A stretch of DNA of 64,000 nucleotides from Bog-756 sp963718405 (GTDB lineage: Bacteria; Actinomycetota; Acidimicrobiia; Acidimicrobiales; RAAP-2), in contig CAVQYZ010000002.1 in assembly GCA_963718405.1 (NCBI GenBank), positions 558,001 to 622,000 of the forward strand, given 5' to 3'. This document shows, one piece after another, positions 42,545 to 50,417 of this stretch (its first letter is position 1; the number at the start of each line of letters is the position of its first letter). The notes below the pieces were generated by a model, which searched no databases, was not told where the DNA came from, and saw only the letters and a list, made by a program, of their open reading frames with translations. The position numbers were made by a program, and so were the translations under genes.

Positions 42545-44434
42545 ATGACGTGTCAGTGGCGTCGCGTCCTCAACCGGTCAGACAGATCTGGAGACCGGAA
42601 GCAGACCTCGGTCGTAGTGACCGAGGGCCATGCTGAGAGCATCACGACCCCAGTGACCGGGGCGACTCATCGAGACTTCGACGGGAGCACCAAGGTGGCT
42701 GAAGGGCTAGGACGAGCACTGATGACCGAGCGCCCCGAATGGCGCCGTCGGTGGGCCCGCCTGGTCTCGGTCCTCCCAGATCCCTTCGTCGAGATCGACG
42801 GGGTGGGGGTGGTCACCGAATGGAATCCCCGGGCCGAAGAGGTCTTCGGTTGGCGGAGAGAAGAGGTGGTCGGTCGATCGATCTCTGACACCGTGCTTCC
42901 CCGGGGAGTGGACGGCTCGCTCTTCGGTGGATCCATTCCCGCCGAGGACACGACCTCGGTGGAAGAGACCCCGATACCTGCTGAGCGCCGCCCCGTCGAA
43001 CTGATGCACCGGGCCGGTCACCGGATCGTCTCCGACGGCTTGATGTTCGACAGCGGGGCCGGCCACGATGCGCCGGTCCGGGGCTTCATCCTGGTTCCGG
43101 TCGGTCAACCGACGCCCGGGGCCATGACAACGCGCAGCCGTGACCCGTTGACCGGGCTCCCCGACCGGGCCCACTTCGATCGACGGCTGGCCGAAGCGGC
43201 CGCCCGGGGTCGGGTCACCCCGGGGTCGGTGGCGATCCTCCTCTTGGACCTTGACCGGTTCAAGGCCATCAACAACAGCATGGGCCACGACAGCGGTGAC
43301 CGCTTGCTGATCTCGGTGGCCCGGCGCCTGGCGCAGGCCGTCGATGTCGGCGAGACCATCGCCCGGTTCGGTGGCGACGAGTTCCTGGCTCTGTTCGAGA
43401 ACCCGGCCGGAAGGGCCCACGCCAATGCCCTGGCGTTCATCGAGCGGGCCCGGGCCGCTCTAGTGCAGCCCTTTGTGATCGATGGCGTCGAGGTGTTCGT
43501 GGACGCATCGGTCGGCGTGGCCGTCAATGCCTTCGGGACCGACGACCCGGCCACGTTGCTGTCGAACGCCGAGGCCGCCATGTACCAGGCCAAGCGGCGG
43601 GGTGGCTCGAGCGTGGAGACCTTCGGCGAGTCCATGCGGATCGAGTTGCTGGATCGGATGAGCACCGAGCATTCGCTGCATCGGGCCCTCGAACGACATG
43701 AGCTCATGCTCCACTACCAGCCCGTGGTGGAGATCGATGGCGTGACCACCGTCGGCGTGGAGGCCCTCATCCGCTGGCAACACCCCGACCAAGGCCTGAT
43801 GGCCCCCTACCGGTTCATCCCGGTTGCCGAAGAGAGTGGCCTGATCATCCCCATCGGAGCCTGGGTTCTCGAGCAAGCGTGCCACCAACTGCGTCACTGG
43901 AACCTCGAGGACCGCAGAGGACCGCAAGGTTCGGTGGAGGTGAATCTCTCGGCCCGACAGATCGACGATCCCCGGATCGTGGCGACGGTCGAAACGATCC
44001 TCGCCCGGACGGGCCTGCCGCCCGAGTGCCTGACCCTGGAGATCACCGAGAGCGCCCTCATGCAGGACGCCGCATCCGCTCTCGGCGTCCTCCGGGCCCT
44101 GAAGGGGTTGGGGGTGTTGCTGGCCATCGACGACTTCGGCACCGGCTACTCGTCGTTGAGCTATCTCCAGCGCTTCCCCCTGGACATCTTGAAGGTGGAC
44201 CGGATGTTCGTGGAGACCCTGGGGTCCAACGCCGAGAGCGACGAGATCGTCTCGGCGGTCATCAACCTGGCCCATGCCTTGGGTCTTCAGGTGGTGGCCG
44301 AAGGAGTCGAGACCACCCAGCAGTTGCAGATTCTCCAGTCCCTCGGATGCGATCTGGCCCAGGGGTTCCTGTTCTCAAGACCGTTGCCCGCCTCAGAGGT
44401 GGTCACCGGCTTCGGGCTTCCCATCAGCGCCTGA
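42545..44434 (+). CDS. PAS-GGDEF-EAL protein (cyclic-di-GMP turnover)
   Basis: About 629 residues from the ATG at 42545; ATG 42494 or 42722 are alternatives. A PAS domain (VLPDPFVEIDGVGVVTEWNP, AEEVFGWRREEVVGRS) is followed by a GGDEF domain (DPLTGLPDRAHFDRRL, GGDEF near residue 277) and an EAL domain (VGVEALIRWQHP near 400, NLSARQ, DDFGTGYSSLSYLQRFPL). Catalytic residues of both domains are present. The inhibitory RxxD site before GGDEF is absent (VDVGETIAR). It should synthesise and/or hydrolyse cyclic-di-GMP; soluble, no membrane segment. A leaderless-like TACCCCTACC sequence precedes the ATG. Confidence 0.9.
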   Translation: MTCQWRRVLNRSDRSGDRKQTSVVVTEGHAESITTPVTGATHRDFDGSTKVAEGLGRALMTERPEWRRRWARLVSVLPDPFVEIDGVGVVTEWNPRAEEVFGWRREEVVGRSISDTVLPRGVDGSLFGGSIPAEDTTSVEETPIPAERRPVELMHRAGHRIVSDGLMFDSGAGHDAPVRGFILVPVGQPTPGAMTTRSRDPLTGLPDRAHFDRRLAEAAARGRVTPGSVAILLLDLDRFKAINNSMGHDSGDRLLISVARRLAQAVDVGETIARFGGDEFLALFENPAGRAHANALAFIERARAALVQPFVIDGVEVFVDASVGVAVNAFGTDDPATLLSNAEAAMYQAKRRGGSSVETFGESMRIELLDRMSTEHSLHRALERHELMLHYQPVVEIDGVTTVGVEALIRWQHPDQGLMAPYRFIPVAEESGLIIPIGAWVLEQACHQLRHWNLEDRRGPQGSVEVNLSARQIDDPRIVATVETILARTGLPPECLTLEITESALMQDAASALGVLRALKGLGVLLAIDDFGTGYSSLSYLQRFPLDILKVDRMFVETLGSNAESDEIVSAVINLAHALGLQVVAEGVETTQQLQILQSLGCDLAQGFLFSRPLPASEVVTGFGLPISA

Positions 44435-44608
44435 CCCGGAGCCGAAGGGGGCCGGGCGACGATGCCGGCTTGACGCCAACCGTGCGGAGCGCTCAGAGGA
44501 CGGATGCGTCACGAACCCGGTGACTGAACTGCCTCGGGTGCTTCCTGAGAGGGCGGACCGACGACTGGGCGTTGACGACTGGGCGCGCTGCCAGTGGAAA
44601 TGGCTCGC

Positions 44609-44636
44609 TAAAGAACTTCGAAAGAGTTGTCGATCA
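44609..44636 (+). promoter_or_regulatory. Sigma-28/WhiG-like promoter candidate
   Basis: TAAAG at 44609-44613, a 15-bp spacer, then GTCGATCA at 44629-44636; the FliA/WhiG consensus is TAAAG-N15-GCCGATAA, so six of eight -10 bases fit. It lies 61 bp before the start of the secreted protein gene in an unusually AT-rich stretch. Confidence 0.35.
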
Positions 44637-44697
44637 ATTGGTTACCTTTCCACGCCCAGGTTTTAAACCAAACCTCCGCAGCCTTTAGACCCAGTGC

Positions 44698-45753
44698 ATG
44701 TCGGACCATCGTTTGGTTTGCAGCCCTTATCGTTTGATGAAGTGCGAGGTCGCCACGGTGCAACGTTCCGAAGACCCCCGGGCCGGTCGCTGCCGTAAGG
44801 CGCCCCATCGGACCAGGAGGGCCGGCATCACGCTGTTGGTGTCCATCGGGCTCCTCATCAGCGCCATGAGCGTCACCGGAGTGCTGGTTTCGTCCGCCAG
44901 CGGAGCCGCCACCCTCACCGGAACGGCGTCCCACTATGAGGCGACCGCCAATCCGTCGGCTCTTCTGGCCCAGGGGAAGGCCGCGGGATGGGCCTCGACA
45001 CGCGGCCTGGTCATCTTGGATTTCGGGAGGCCTGCGGCTCAAGGTTCCGTGCTCGGCACCATGGACTTCCGTGGAGGGTTCGTTTCGTTGGCCTCCATCG
45101 CCGCCGGCGTCGTGAGCTACATCAGGGGGTACTTCGAAACCGCTCCGAGTTACACCCACCTCAATGTCGCCATCGGGACCAATGACAGTTGCGGAACAGG
45201 TCAACCGTGCGGTCGCCGAGAGTGCGGCTGCGCCAACGAGCCCCCCAACTTCGCCACATGGGGAGGGGCGTTGGCCAGCGTGGTGACCGAGGTCCAGTCG
45301 CAGGCCAGTGGGATCAAGGCACGTGCCGGCTATACCGACACGGTCACCGTCATGGCCGGCGACGACGCCGAGCCGGCGTTCGACCCGGCTTACGGCAACA
45401 CCTACCAGCTGCTGGCCGGCTATGCCGATGCCGTCGGTGGGTATGAGCCGGCCATGGTCGACTACGGGTCCGCCGAGCCCGGCTACTGGTCCGAGGCCCA
45501 GCTCTTGCAGGTGGCCTACGGATTCGCCCCGGACGTGGCTGTGCCGGAGGTGTATTCGGGACGCCAAGCCTCGGAATGGGCCGCCTTGGCCTCGTACGCA
45601 GCCGGGCGGGGCGAGATGTTGCCCTTCTTCGGTGTGCTGACCTTGGGCGGAGGTGGAGGTGCCAACGGAGCCGGCTACCGGTCGCTCCTCAACGCCGTGC
45701 AGCCCATCACCGGTCAGGCCGAGATCCAGTGGCTCTCCGCCATTGCCCCCTGA
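44698..45753 (+). CDS. Secreted protein of unknown function
   Basis: Up to 351 residues (ATG 44698; ATG 44737 possible). An Arg-rich start is followed by a signal helix (GITLLVSIGLLISAMSVTGV) and a mature protein containing SHYEATANPSALLAQGKAAG, RGLVILDFGRPA, THLNVAIGTNDSCGTGQPCG, a Cys cluster (CGRRECGC), FDPAYGNTYQLLAGYADAVG and AVPEVYSGRQASEW. The four Cys probably form disulfides. The strand pattern is TIM-barrel-like, as in glycoside-hydrolase-like DUF1906 proteins, but I cannot assign a family. Preceded by a sigma-28-like element. Confidence 0.65.
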   Translation: MSDHRLVCSPYRLMKCEVATVQRSEDPRAGRCRKAPHRTRRAGITLLVSIGLLISAMSVTGVLVSSASGAATLTGTASHYEATANPSALLAQGKAAGWASTRGLVILDFGRPAAQGSVLGTMDFRGGFVSLASIAAGVVSYIRGYFETAPSYTHLNVAIGTNDSCGTGQPCGRRECGCANEPPNFATWGGALASVVTEVQSQASGIKARAGYTDTVTVMAGDDAEPAFDPAYGNTYQLLAGYADAVGGYEPAMVDYGSAEPGYWSEAQLLQVAYGFAPDVAVPEVYSGRQASEWAALASYAAGRGEMLPFFGVLTLGGGGGANGAGYRSLLNAVQPITGQAEIQWLSAIAP

Positions 45754-46202
45754 GTCCTGACCCGTTCCACTGGCCGGGGGGTGGGCAGGCCCATTGGCGT
45801 CGGGAAGGCCGGATTTGAACTCGTGACATTCTGCTCAAGCATCGATCAGGCTTCAGAGTATGTCTGGAGATACCTAGGTTTGGCCTTCGATGTCCCCCTT
45901 TGCGCCCAGACGAGGGGCTGACGGGAAAACACTGCCCGAACGCCACCCAGAGGCTCATATCGCCGCCTGGAGGCCTCACGATGGCCCAAAGCCCATGAAC
46001 CGCTTCTGGGGTGTCGGCCATTCTCGTTACCCGGGCTGGTGGACCAAGCACGACATAGTTCGCCTGCCTGCTCAACGGAGGTCCAACGGACGTCGGAAGT
46101 TCAGCTCTGGAGTGCTCCGCCAAGGAGGCCAAAGGCCAGTTCGGCGGAGGCCCACGGGGCCACCTGTCGGATCCGGTTCTGCCCTTTCGGTGGCTCCCGG
46201 GC
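45754..46202. other. Gene-free stretch containing a tRNA-Pro remnant
   Basis: No open frame here looks like a protein. The only recognisable item is the tRNA-Pro 3'-end copy at 45798-45836. The remainder (45837-46202) is of average GC with no clear repeat, terminator or promoter. Confidence 0.5.
45798..45836 (-). repeat. Degenerate copy of the tRNA-Pro 3' end
   Basis: Aligns without gaps to 48908-48946, the 3' half of the intact tRNA-Pro gene plus three flanking bases, with 34 of 39 identical, including GGATTTGAAC (T loop) and CGTCGGGAAGGC (acceptor end). Same orientation, 3110 bp apart; consistent with a decayed attachment site. Confidence 0.65.
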
Positions 46203-48562
46203 CTAGCCGCTGAAGCCCCGAGGAAGAAGCCTGCTCAGAGCCGAATACATCGCTCCCGTCAAGTACTGGGAGTACTGGATCGTCGTGTGGTCTCTGTCGA
46301 CGTACACGATGGAGTTCCCGATGACAGGAGGACAAGTGAGCCTGTAGCAGAACCAGGAAACGACAGGGATGAGGGTGGCCCTCGATGCACTCGCTATGTC
46401 CTGATCCCTAACAAGCTGTTCGCCGTAGTAATCCGCTGGGTTCGTCCGGTAGTGGAGGTCGCAGGTCTCGATACTGCTGAGGTGCACAGACAGGCACTCA
46501 GGAACAGATTCGGGCAGGAGCGGACTGGTGCCAATCAGGATCCGCTTCGCCCGAGGATTCCCCTTGGTCATCGCCGTGAAAGCAGACTTCATGCCTCCGA
46601 TCCAGCGGCCGAAGTCTCCCCCGGAGGAATTCCACGCTCCGGAGACGATTACGACGGCCTCCGGTGAAAGTCTTCGAACCGCGCCAGCCACCCTCTCGTG
46701 CCAATTGGCGCACTGCTGCCACAGAGCGCCTTGACGCGGGCTGTCGAGAGGAACCGGACCGCCGGTAGCCAGAGTGAAGGGGAGAAACGGCGGAGGGCAA
46801 CCGGCATATCGAAAGACGGCGAGACGAAATTGCAAGTGCTCTGCGACGACTGCGAGGTTGGGTAACCAACTACCCGCGATGGAATCGCCGTAGAGAACCA
46901 CGGTCCTCTTGGTCTTCGTGTCGCCAAAGAAGCAGGGCGTTGGGTGAAGGGCGATTGAGGGATTCACCGGATCACAACTGGAGCCGACCAACAGGTTTCC
47001 CGAATTCAGATTTGACGCCAGGAGGTTCGAACTGACGCTTGTGATGGAAGTCGCCGTGGCCACACTCTTGAGCACCTCGTCCAAACTGGCAAAGCCAGGG
47101 ATCGACTCGAGACCAGAAGTCTGTGCCGTTAGCGGAGCCGAATGTGGTCTTCCCATGGGTCGCCGGCGGGGAACTCAATGCTGGGCTGCCACTTGCGCTT
47201 TCAACCAGGAAGAGACTGACGGAGAGTGCGATACTGATGAGGCTGAGGGACGCGGCGGTCAGGCCGACCCCCAACATCACACTCCCACCCCCGGACTTGC
47301 CCAAGGCTGACCAATGGCGAATGGGGTTCTCGATGAGAAGGTACGAAGCGATAGAGAGACCCAGCGCCACGAGTACCCAGAGCAGGTTGTCGGTGAGGGA
47401 CAGCGGATGGCCAACGTGCTGTGCCGCGATGATCAGAATCGGCCAGTGCCACAGATAAAGCGAGTACGAGAGCTTGCCCATCCATTGAAAGGGATGAAGT
47501 CGTAGCAAGACCTCACCCCCGTATCTTGGGCGGGCTATCCCACCGGCGATGACCAGTCCGGTCGAAACAACGGGCAGTGCTGCAGCCGAACCGGGATACG
47601 GGGTCGTGGACGTGTATGTGAATGCGGCGAAGGCGATTCCGGCCAAGCCGAGCCAGGTCATGCCGGTCGCCACAGTACGAGGGATCTTCGCCAACTGGGA
47701 ACTTAAGACGGCGACTAGGCCTCCGAGGGCAAGCTCCCACGCACGGGTGAAGGGTGAAAAGAACGCAGCCACACTGTTGACCGATGTTTGGTGGATCGAC
47801 CAGGCCATCGATGCGATGACGACGCCGACCAGCAAGGCCGTCAGCTTTGGCCGGATAGGAATTCGCTTCCAGCACAGAGCGGTGACGAGGAAGAGAGTCG
47901 GGTACACGAGATAGAACTGTTCCTCGACCGAAAGGGACCAAAAGTTCTGCAGTGCCGATGGAGGCAATTGCGATGCGAGGTAGTTCGTGCCTGTGGCAAT
48001 GAAGTGGAAGTTCGCATAGAAAAGTGCTGCTGTTCTGAGCGACCCGGGCTGTCTCGTTTCCCGTGAGAAATCCAAGCCAGCGATACGAGGCAGCGACCGT
48101 AACGATGATGACCAACGTTGCCGCCGGGAGTATCCGACGGCTGCGGCGACCATAGAAGGCCAATAAGCGGGTCCTTCCTGAAGATGAGTGCTCTCTGAGG
48201 AGAAGTCCTGTGATGACGAACCCCGAGATGACGAAGAAGACATCTACGCCAACAAATCCTCCTGTTAGTTGAGGAACCCCGGCATGGAAGAGAACGACGA
48301 GCAGAATTGCCACTGCTCGTAGGCCCTGCACATCCGGCCGGAAGGTCCGATCCCCCGGGGCCGTGCCTGCCTCATTCTCAGGATGGAGAGGGCGTCCCTC
48401 TTCCTTGGCAACTTGTCCCGGCTCGACGGGATCAATCGTCTTGACAGGCGTCCCCGCTCGCGAAGAGCTCTCCCTCTGGGTGGCGACTTGAAAGGCGTCG
48501 AGAGGTGCCAGCCCATCCGACGCGCCCACTCCTCCGCCTGGTTCGGTCCGCTCCACACCCAC
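46203..48562 (-). pseudogene. Acyltransferase-3/SGNH (OafA-like) membrane acetyltransferase, two frameshifts
   Basis: Three segments make one protein. From about 48562: FRPDVQGLRAVAILLVVLFH, GGFVGVDVFFVISGFVITGL (acyltransferase-3 start with the catalytic-type His in VLFHAG). A break near 48046 shifts to SLRTAALFYANFHFIATGTN, FWSLSVEEQFYLVYP, SYSLYLWHWPILI and several more membrane helices. A break near 47110 shifts to the SGNH domain: VVLYGDSIAGSWLPNLAV with GDS, and VVIVSGAWN; end at 46203. Total about 780 residues, normal for OafA/YrhL-like O-acetyltransferases of cell-surface polysaccharides. The start (48562, 48442 or later) is uncertain. GC is lower than in flanking genes. Confidence 0.8.
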
Positions 48563-48909
48563 CCGCCTGGCATTATTCGTGTCTGGGACTCGGGGATCCC
48601 ACCAACGATTCAGCCAGGGTGACGGTAATCCCCTGCAGATTTGCCGTCAAGGAGTCGTGACTTCGGTGACCGGATATGGGCGGCGACCTACCGGCGTGCC
48701 GATCACCGCCTTCAGGTCAGTACATGTCATTCCGCTCGGAGAGCTTGAGACGCACGAGGGTGTCATGCGCACCACCGCCCTGTCTGGGTTTGGGCCATCG
48801 CCCTCACCTGATGGGGGTGGACGCGCCTGGACGGCCACCTCCTGCACTCTCCACCGCCTAGGGCCCCCTTGCGGGGACAGCGCCCCTCGGAGCCCAATCC
48901 CTGGCCTCG
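48563..48909. other. Gene-free stretch between acyltransferase gene and tRNA-Pro
   Basis: No supported gene. Short frames exist but have no protein-like composition. The promoter of the acyltransferase gene should lie at its left end; no motif is clear. No integrase or direct-repeat structure is found in it. Confidence 0.5.
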
Positions 48910-48983
48910 TCGGGAAGGCGGGATTTGAACCCGCGACCTCCTGCTCCCAAAGCAGGCGCGCTGCCAAGCTGCGCTACTTCCCG
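48910..48983 (-). tRNA. tRNA-Pro (TGG)
   Basis: Minus-strand cloverleaf: acceptor CGGGAAG/CTTCCCG, D arm GCGC/GCGC, anticodon stem CCTGC/GCAGG with loop TTTGGGA (TGG), T arm GCGGG/CCCGC with TTCAAAT, discriminator A; CCA not encoded. Confidence 0.95.
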
Positions 48984-49055
48984 GTACCGGCCCAGCGTAG
49001 GCCACACCAACCCATCGTTCCTCCATGTCGCCGGTAGGGGATAGCGTCACCCGCA

Positions 49056-50111
49056 GTGTCACTCCCCGTTCCACGTCTGGTGCCGACCGTGCGGGTCGCC
49101 GTCTACGACCTGGGCAGTAGCTCCTTCCACCTGATGGTGGTGGACGCCTCGCGAGAGGGTCTGTTGACGCCGGTGCTGAGGCGTCGTTCGTTTCTCCACC
49201 TCGGGACGGAGGTGGCCCGCACCGGAGGCGTCCCCGCCGACCGGGCGGCGTCGGCGGTTCGCACGGTGCGGCGCCTGCGGGCTGCCTGCGACGAGACCGG
49301 TCCCGATGTGGTGGTGGCACTGGCCACCGCCGCGCTCCGCGACGCCGACAACGGCTCCCGGTTGATCAGCCGGCTCGAACGGGTCCTCGACAATCCGGTC
49401 ACCCTGCTGAGCGGGGAGGAGGAGGCCCGGCTGTGCTTTCTGGGCCAACGGGCCGGAGTGTGGGTCGGTGAGGACCCGGTCCTCGGCCTCGATCTGGGCG
49501 GGGGAAGCCTGGAGGCCGGAATCGGCACGGTCGACGAGGTCATCGCCGTGGCCAGCGTGGCCTTGGGGACGGCTCGGCTGCGTGGCGAGCTGGGAACCGG
49601 CGAAACGTTGACGCCCGGCGACCGGAAGGCCATCACCGAGGTCGCCCGTTACCGGGCCGAGCCCATCCGGGCCATGTTGGAACGGACCCCGAGTGCGGGA
49701 ACCAGGGTCATCGCCAGCGGGGGGACCGTCCGGGCCCTGGCCCGCCTGGCCATGGGGCTGCACCGGCCCCTGTCGACCGGGTCGGTCTCCTCCCTCCAGG
49801 TCAATCAAGTCGAGATCCCCGCCGGCCAGCTTCACGACCTGGCCGACCGGCTCTCCACGCTCGACCTGGACGCCCGTCTCGCTCTCCCCGGGGTCCAGAG
49901 CCGGAGGGCGCCCCTCCTCCCGGTGGGAGCGGTGGTGCTCTCCACCCTGGTGGAGAGCCTGGGGCTTCAGCGCCTGGTAGTCAGCGAGTGGGGTCTACGG
50001 GAGGGCGCCGTCATAGGCGCCCTCTCCCTCCAACTCGAACAGGCCCACGACCCGACGACCGTGGATGCGCCGCTCGAACGCCGATCCATGGCGGAGGGCG
50101 CCACCCCTTGA
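49056..50111 (+). CDS. Ppx/GppA-family phosphatase
   Basis: 351 residues from the GTG at 49056. ASKHA-fold motifs: phosphate-1 loop VAVYDLGSSSFHLMVVD, ATAALRDADNGSRLI, the catalytic-type Glu in LLSGEEEARL, phosphate-2 loop LGLDLGGGSLE, and the adenosine-type loop VIASGGTVRALARL. Enzymes of the family hydrolyse polyphosphate or pppGpp; the short length without a C-terminal HD domain fits actinobacterial Ppx1/2. TAGCGT eight bases before the start suggests a leaderless transcript. It heads the intact core-gene block. Confidence 0.9.
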   Translation: MSLPVPRLVPTVRVAVYDLGSSSFHLMVVDASREGLLTPVLRRRSFLHLGTEVARTGGVPADRAASAVRTVRRLRAACDETGPDVVVALATAALRDADNGSRLISRLERVLDNPVTLLSGEEEARLCFLGQRAGVWVGEDPVLGLDLGGGSLEAGIGTVDEVIAVASVALGTARLRGELGTGETLTPGDRKAITEVARYRAEPIRAMLERTPSAGTRVIASGGTVRALARLAMGLHRPLSTGSVSSLQVNQVEIPAGQLHDLADRLSTLDLDARLALPGVQSRRAPLLPVGAVVLSTLVESLGLQRLVVSEWGLREGAVIGALSLQLEQAHDPTTVDAPLERRSMAEGATP

Positions 50112-50124
50112 TGGTGCGTCCGGA

Positions 50125-50277
50125 TCAGGCCTTCTTGCCCAGGATTCGGTTCATCCCGGTTCCGCACGTCGGGCATTTGCCCTTGGCGGAGCGCCGGCCG
50201 TTGGCCATCTCGACCTCTTCGCCTTCGAACTGCCGCTTCTCACGACATTTCACGCAATAACCCTCGTACGACGCCAT
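50125..50277 (-). CDS. DUF5679 small zinc-ribbon protein
   Basis: 50 residues with two CxxC pairs, YCVKCREKRQFEG and KGKCPTCGTGMNRILGKK. This tiny conserved family (DUF5679) occurs widely in actinobacteria and chloroflexi; by composition it is a zinc ribbon with basic ends that could bind nucleic acid. AGGAGGAG stands just before the ATG at 50277. Not in an operon with its neighbours. Confidence 0.85.
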   Translation of the reverse strand: MASYEGYCVKCREKRQFEGEEVEMANGRRSAKGKCPTCGTGMNRILGKKA

Positions 50278-50417
50278 GACTCCTCCTCGTAATTCCTTGT
50301 TCCCAACCGGTGCCCGGTGGGTCGAACGTATCGGCCCGGGTTGGCCAGAGGGGGGATGGGAGGCCCTGGTGCTTGCAATAGTTAGCAATGGTCCGGACGC
50401 CGCGAGCGGGTCTGCGA

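Noticed and set aside
37013..42611. A shared 15-mer CCGGAAGCAGACCTC at about 37014 and 42595
   Set aside because: A single 15-base match is about what chance gives in 64 kb of GC-rich DNA, and the flanks do not extend the similarity.
45890..46213. 107-codon plus-strand frame between the secreted protein and the acyltransferase
   Set aside because: Pro/Arg/Gly-rich with no domain, no ribosome-binding site, and adjacent to a decayed attachment-like site; not supported as a gene.
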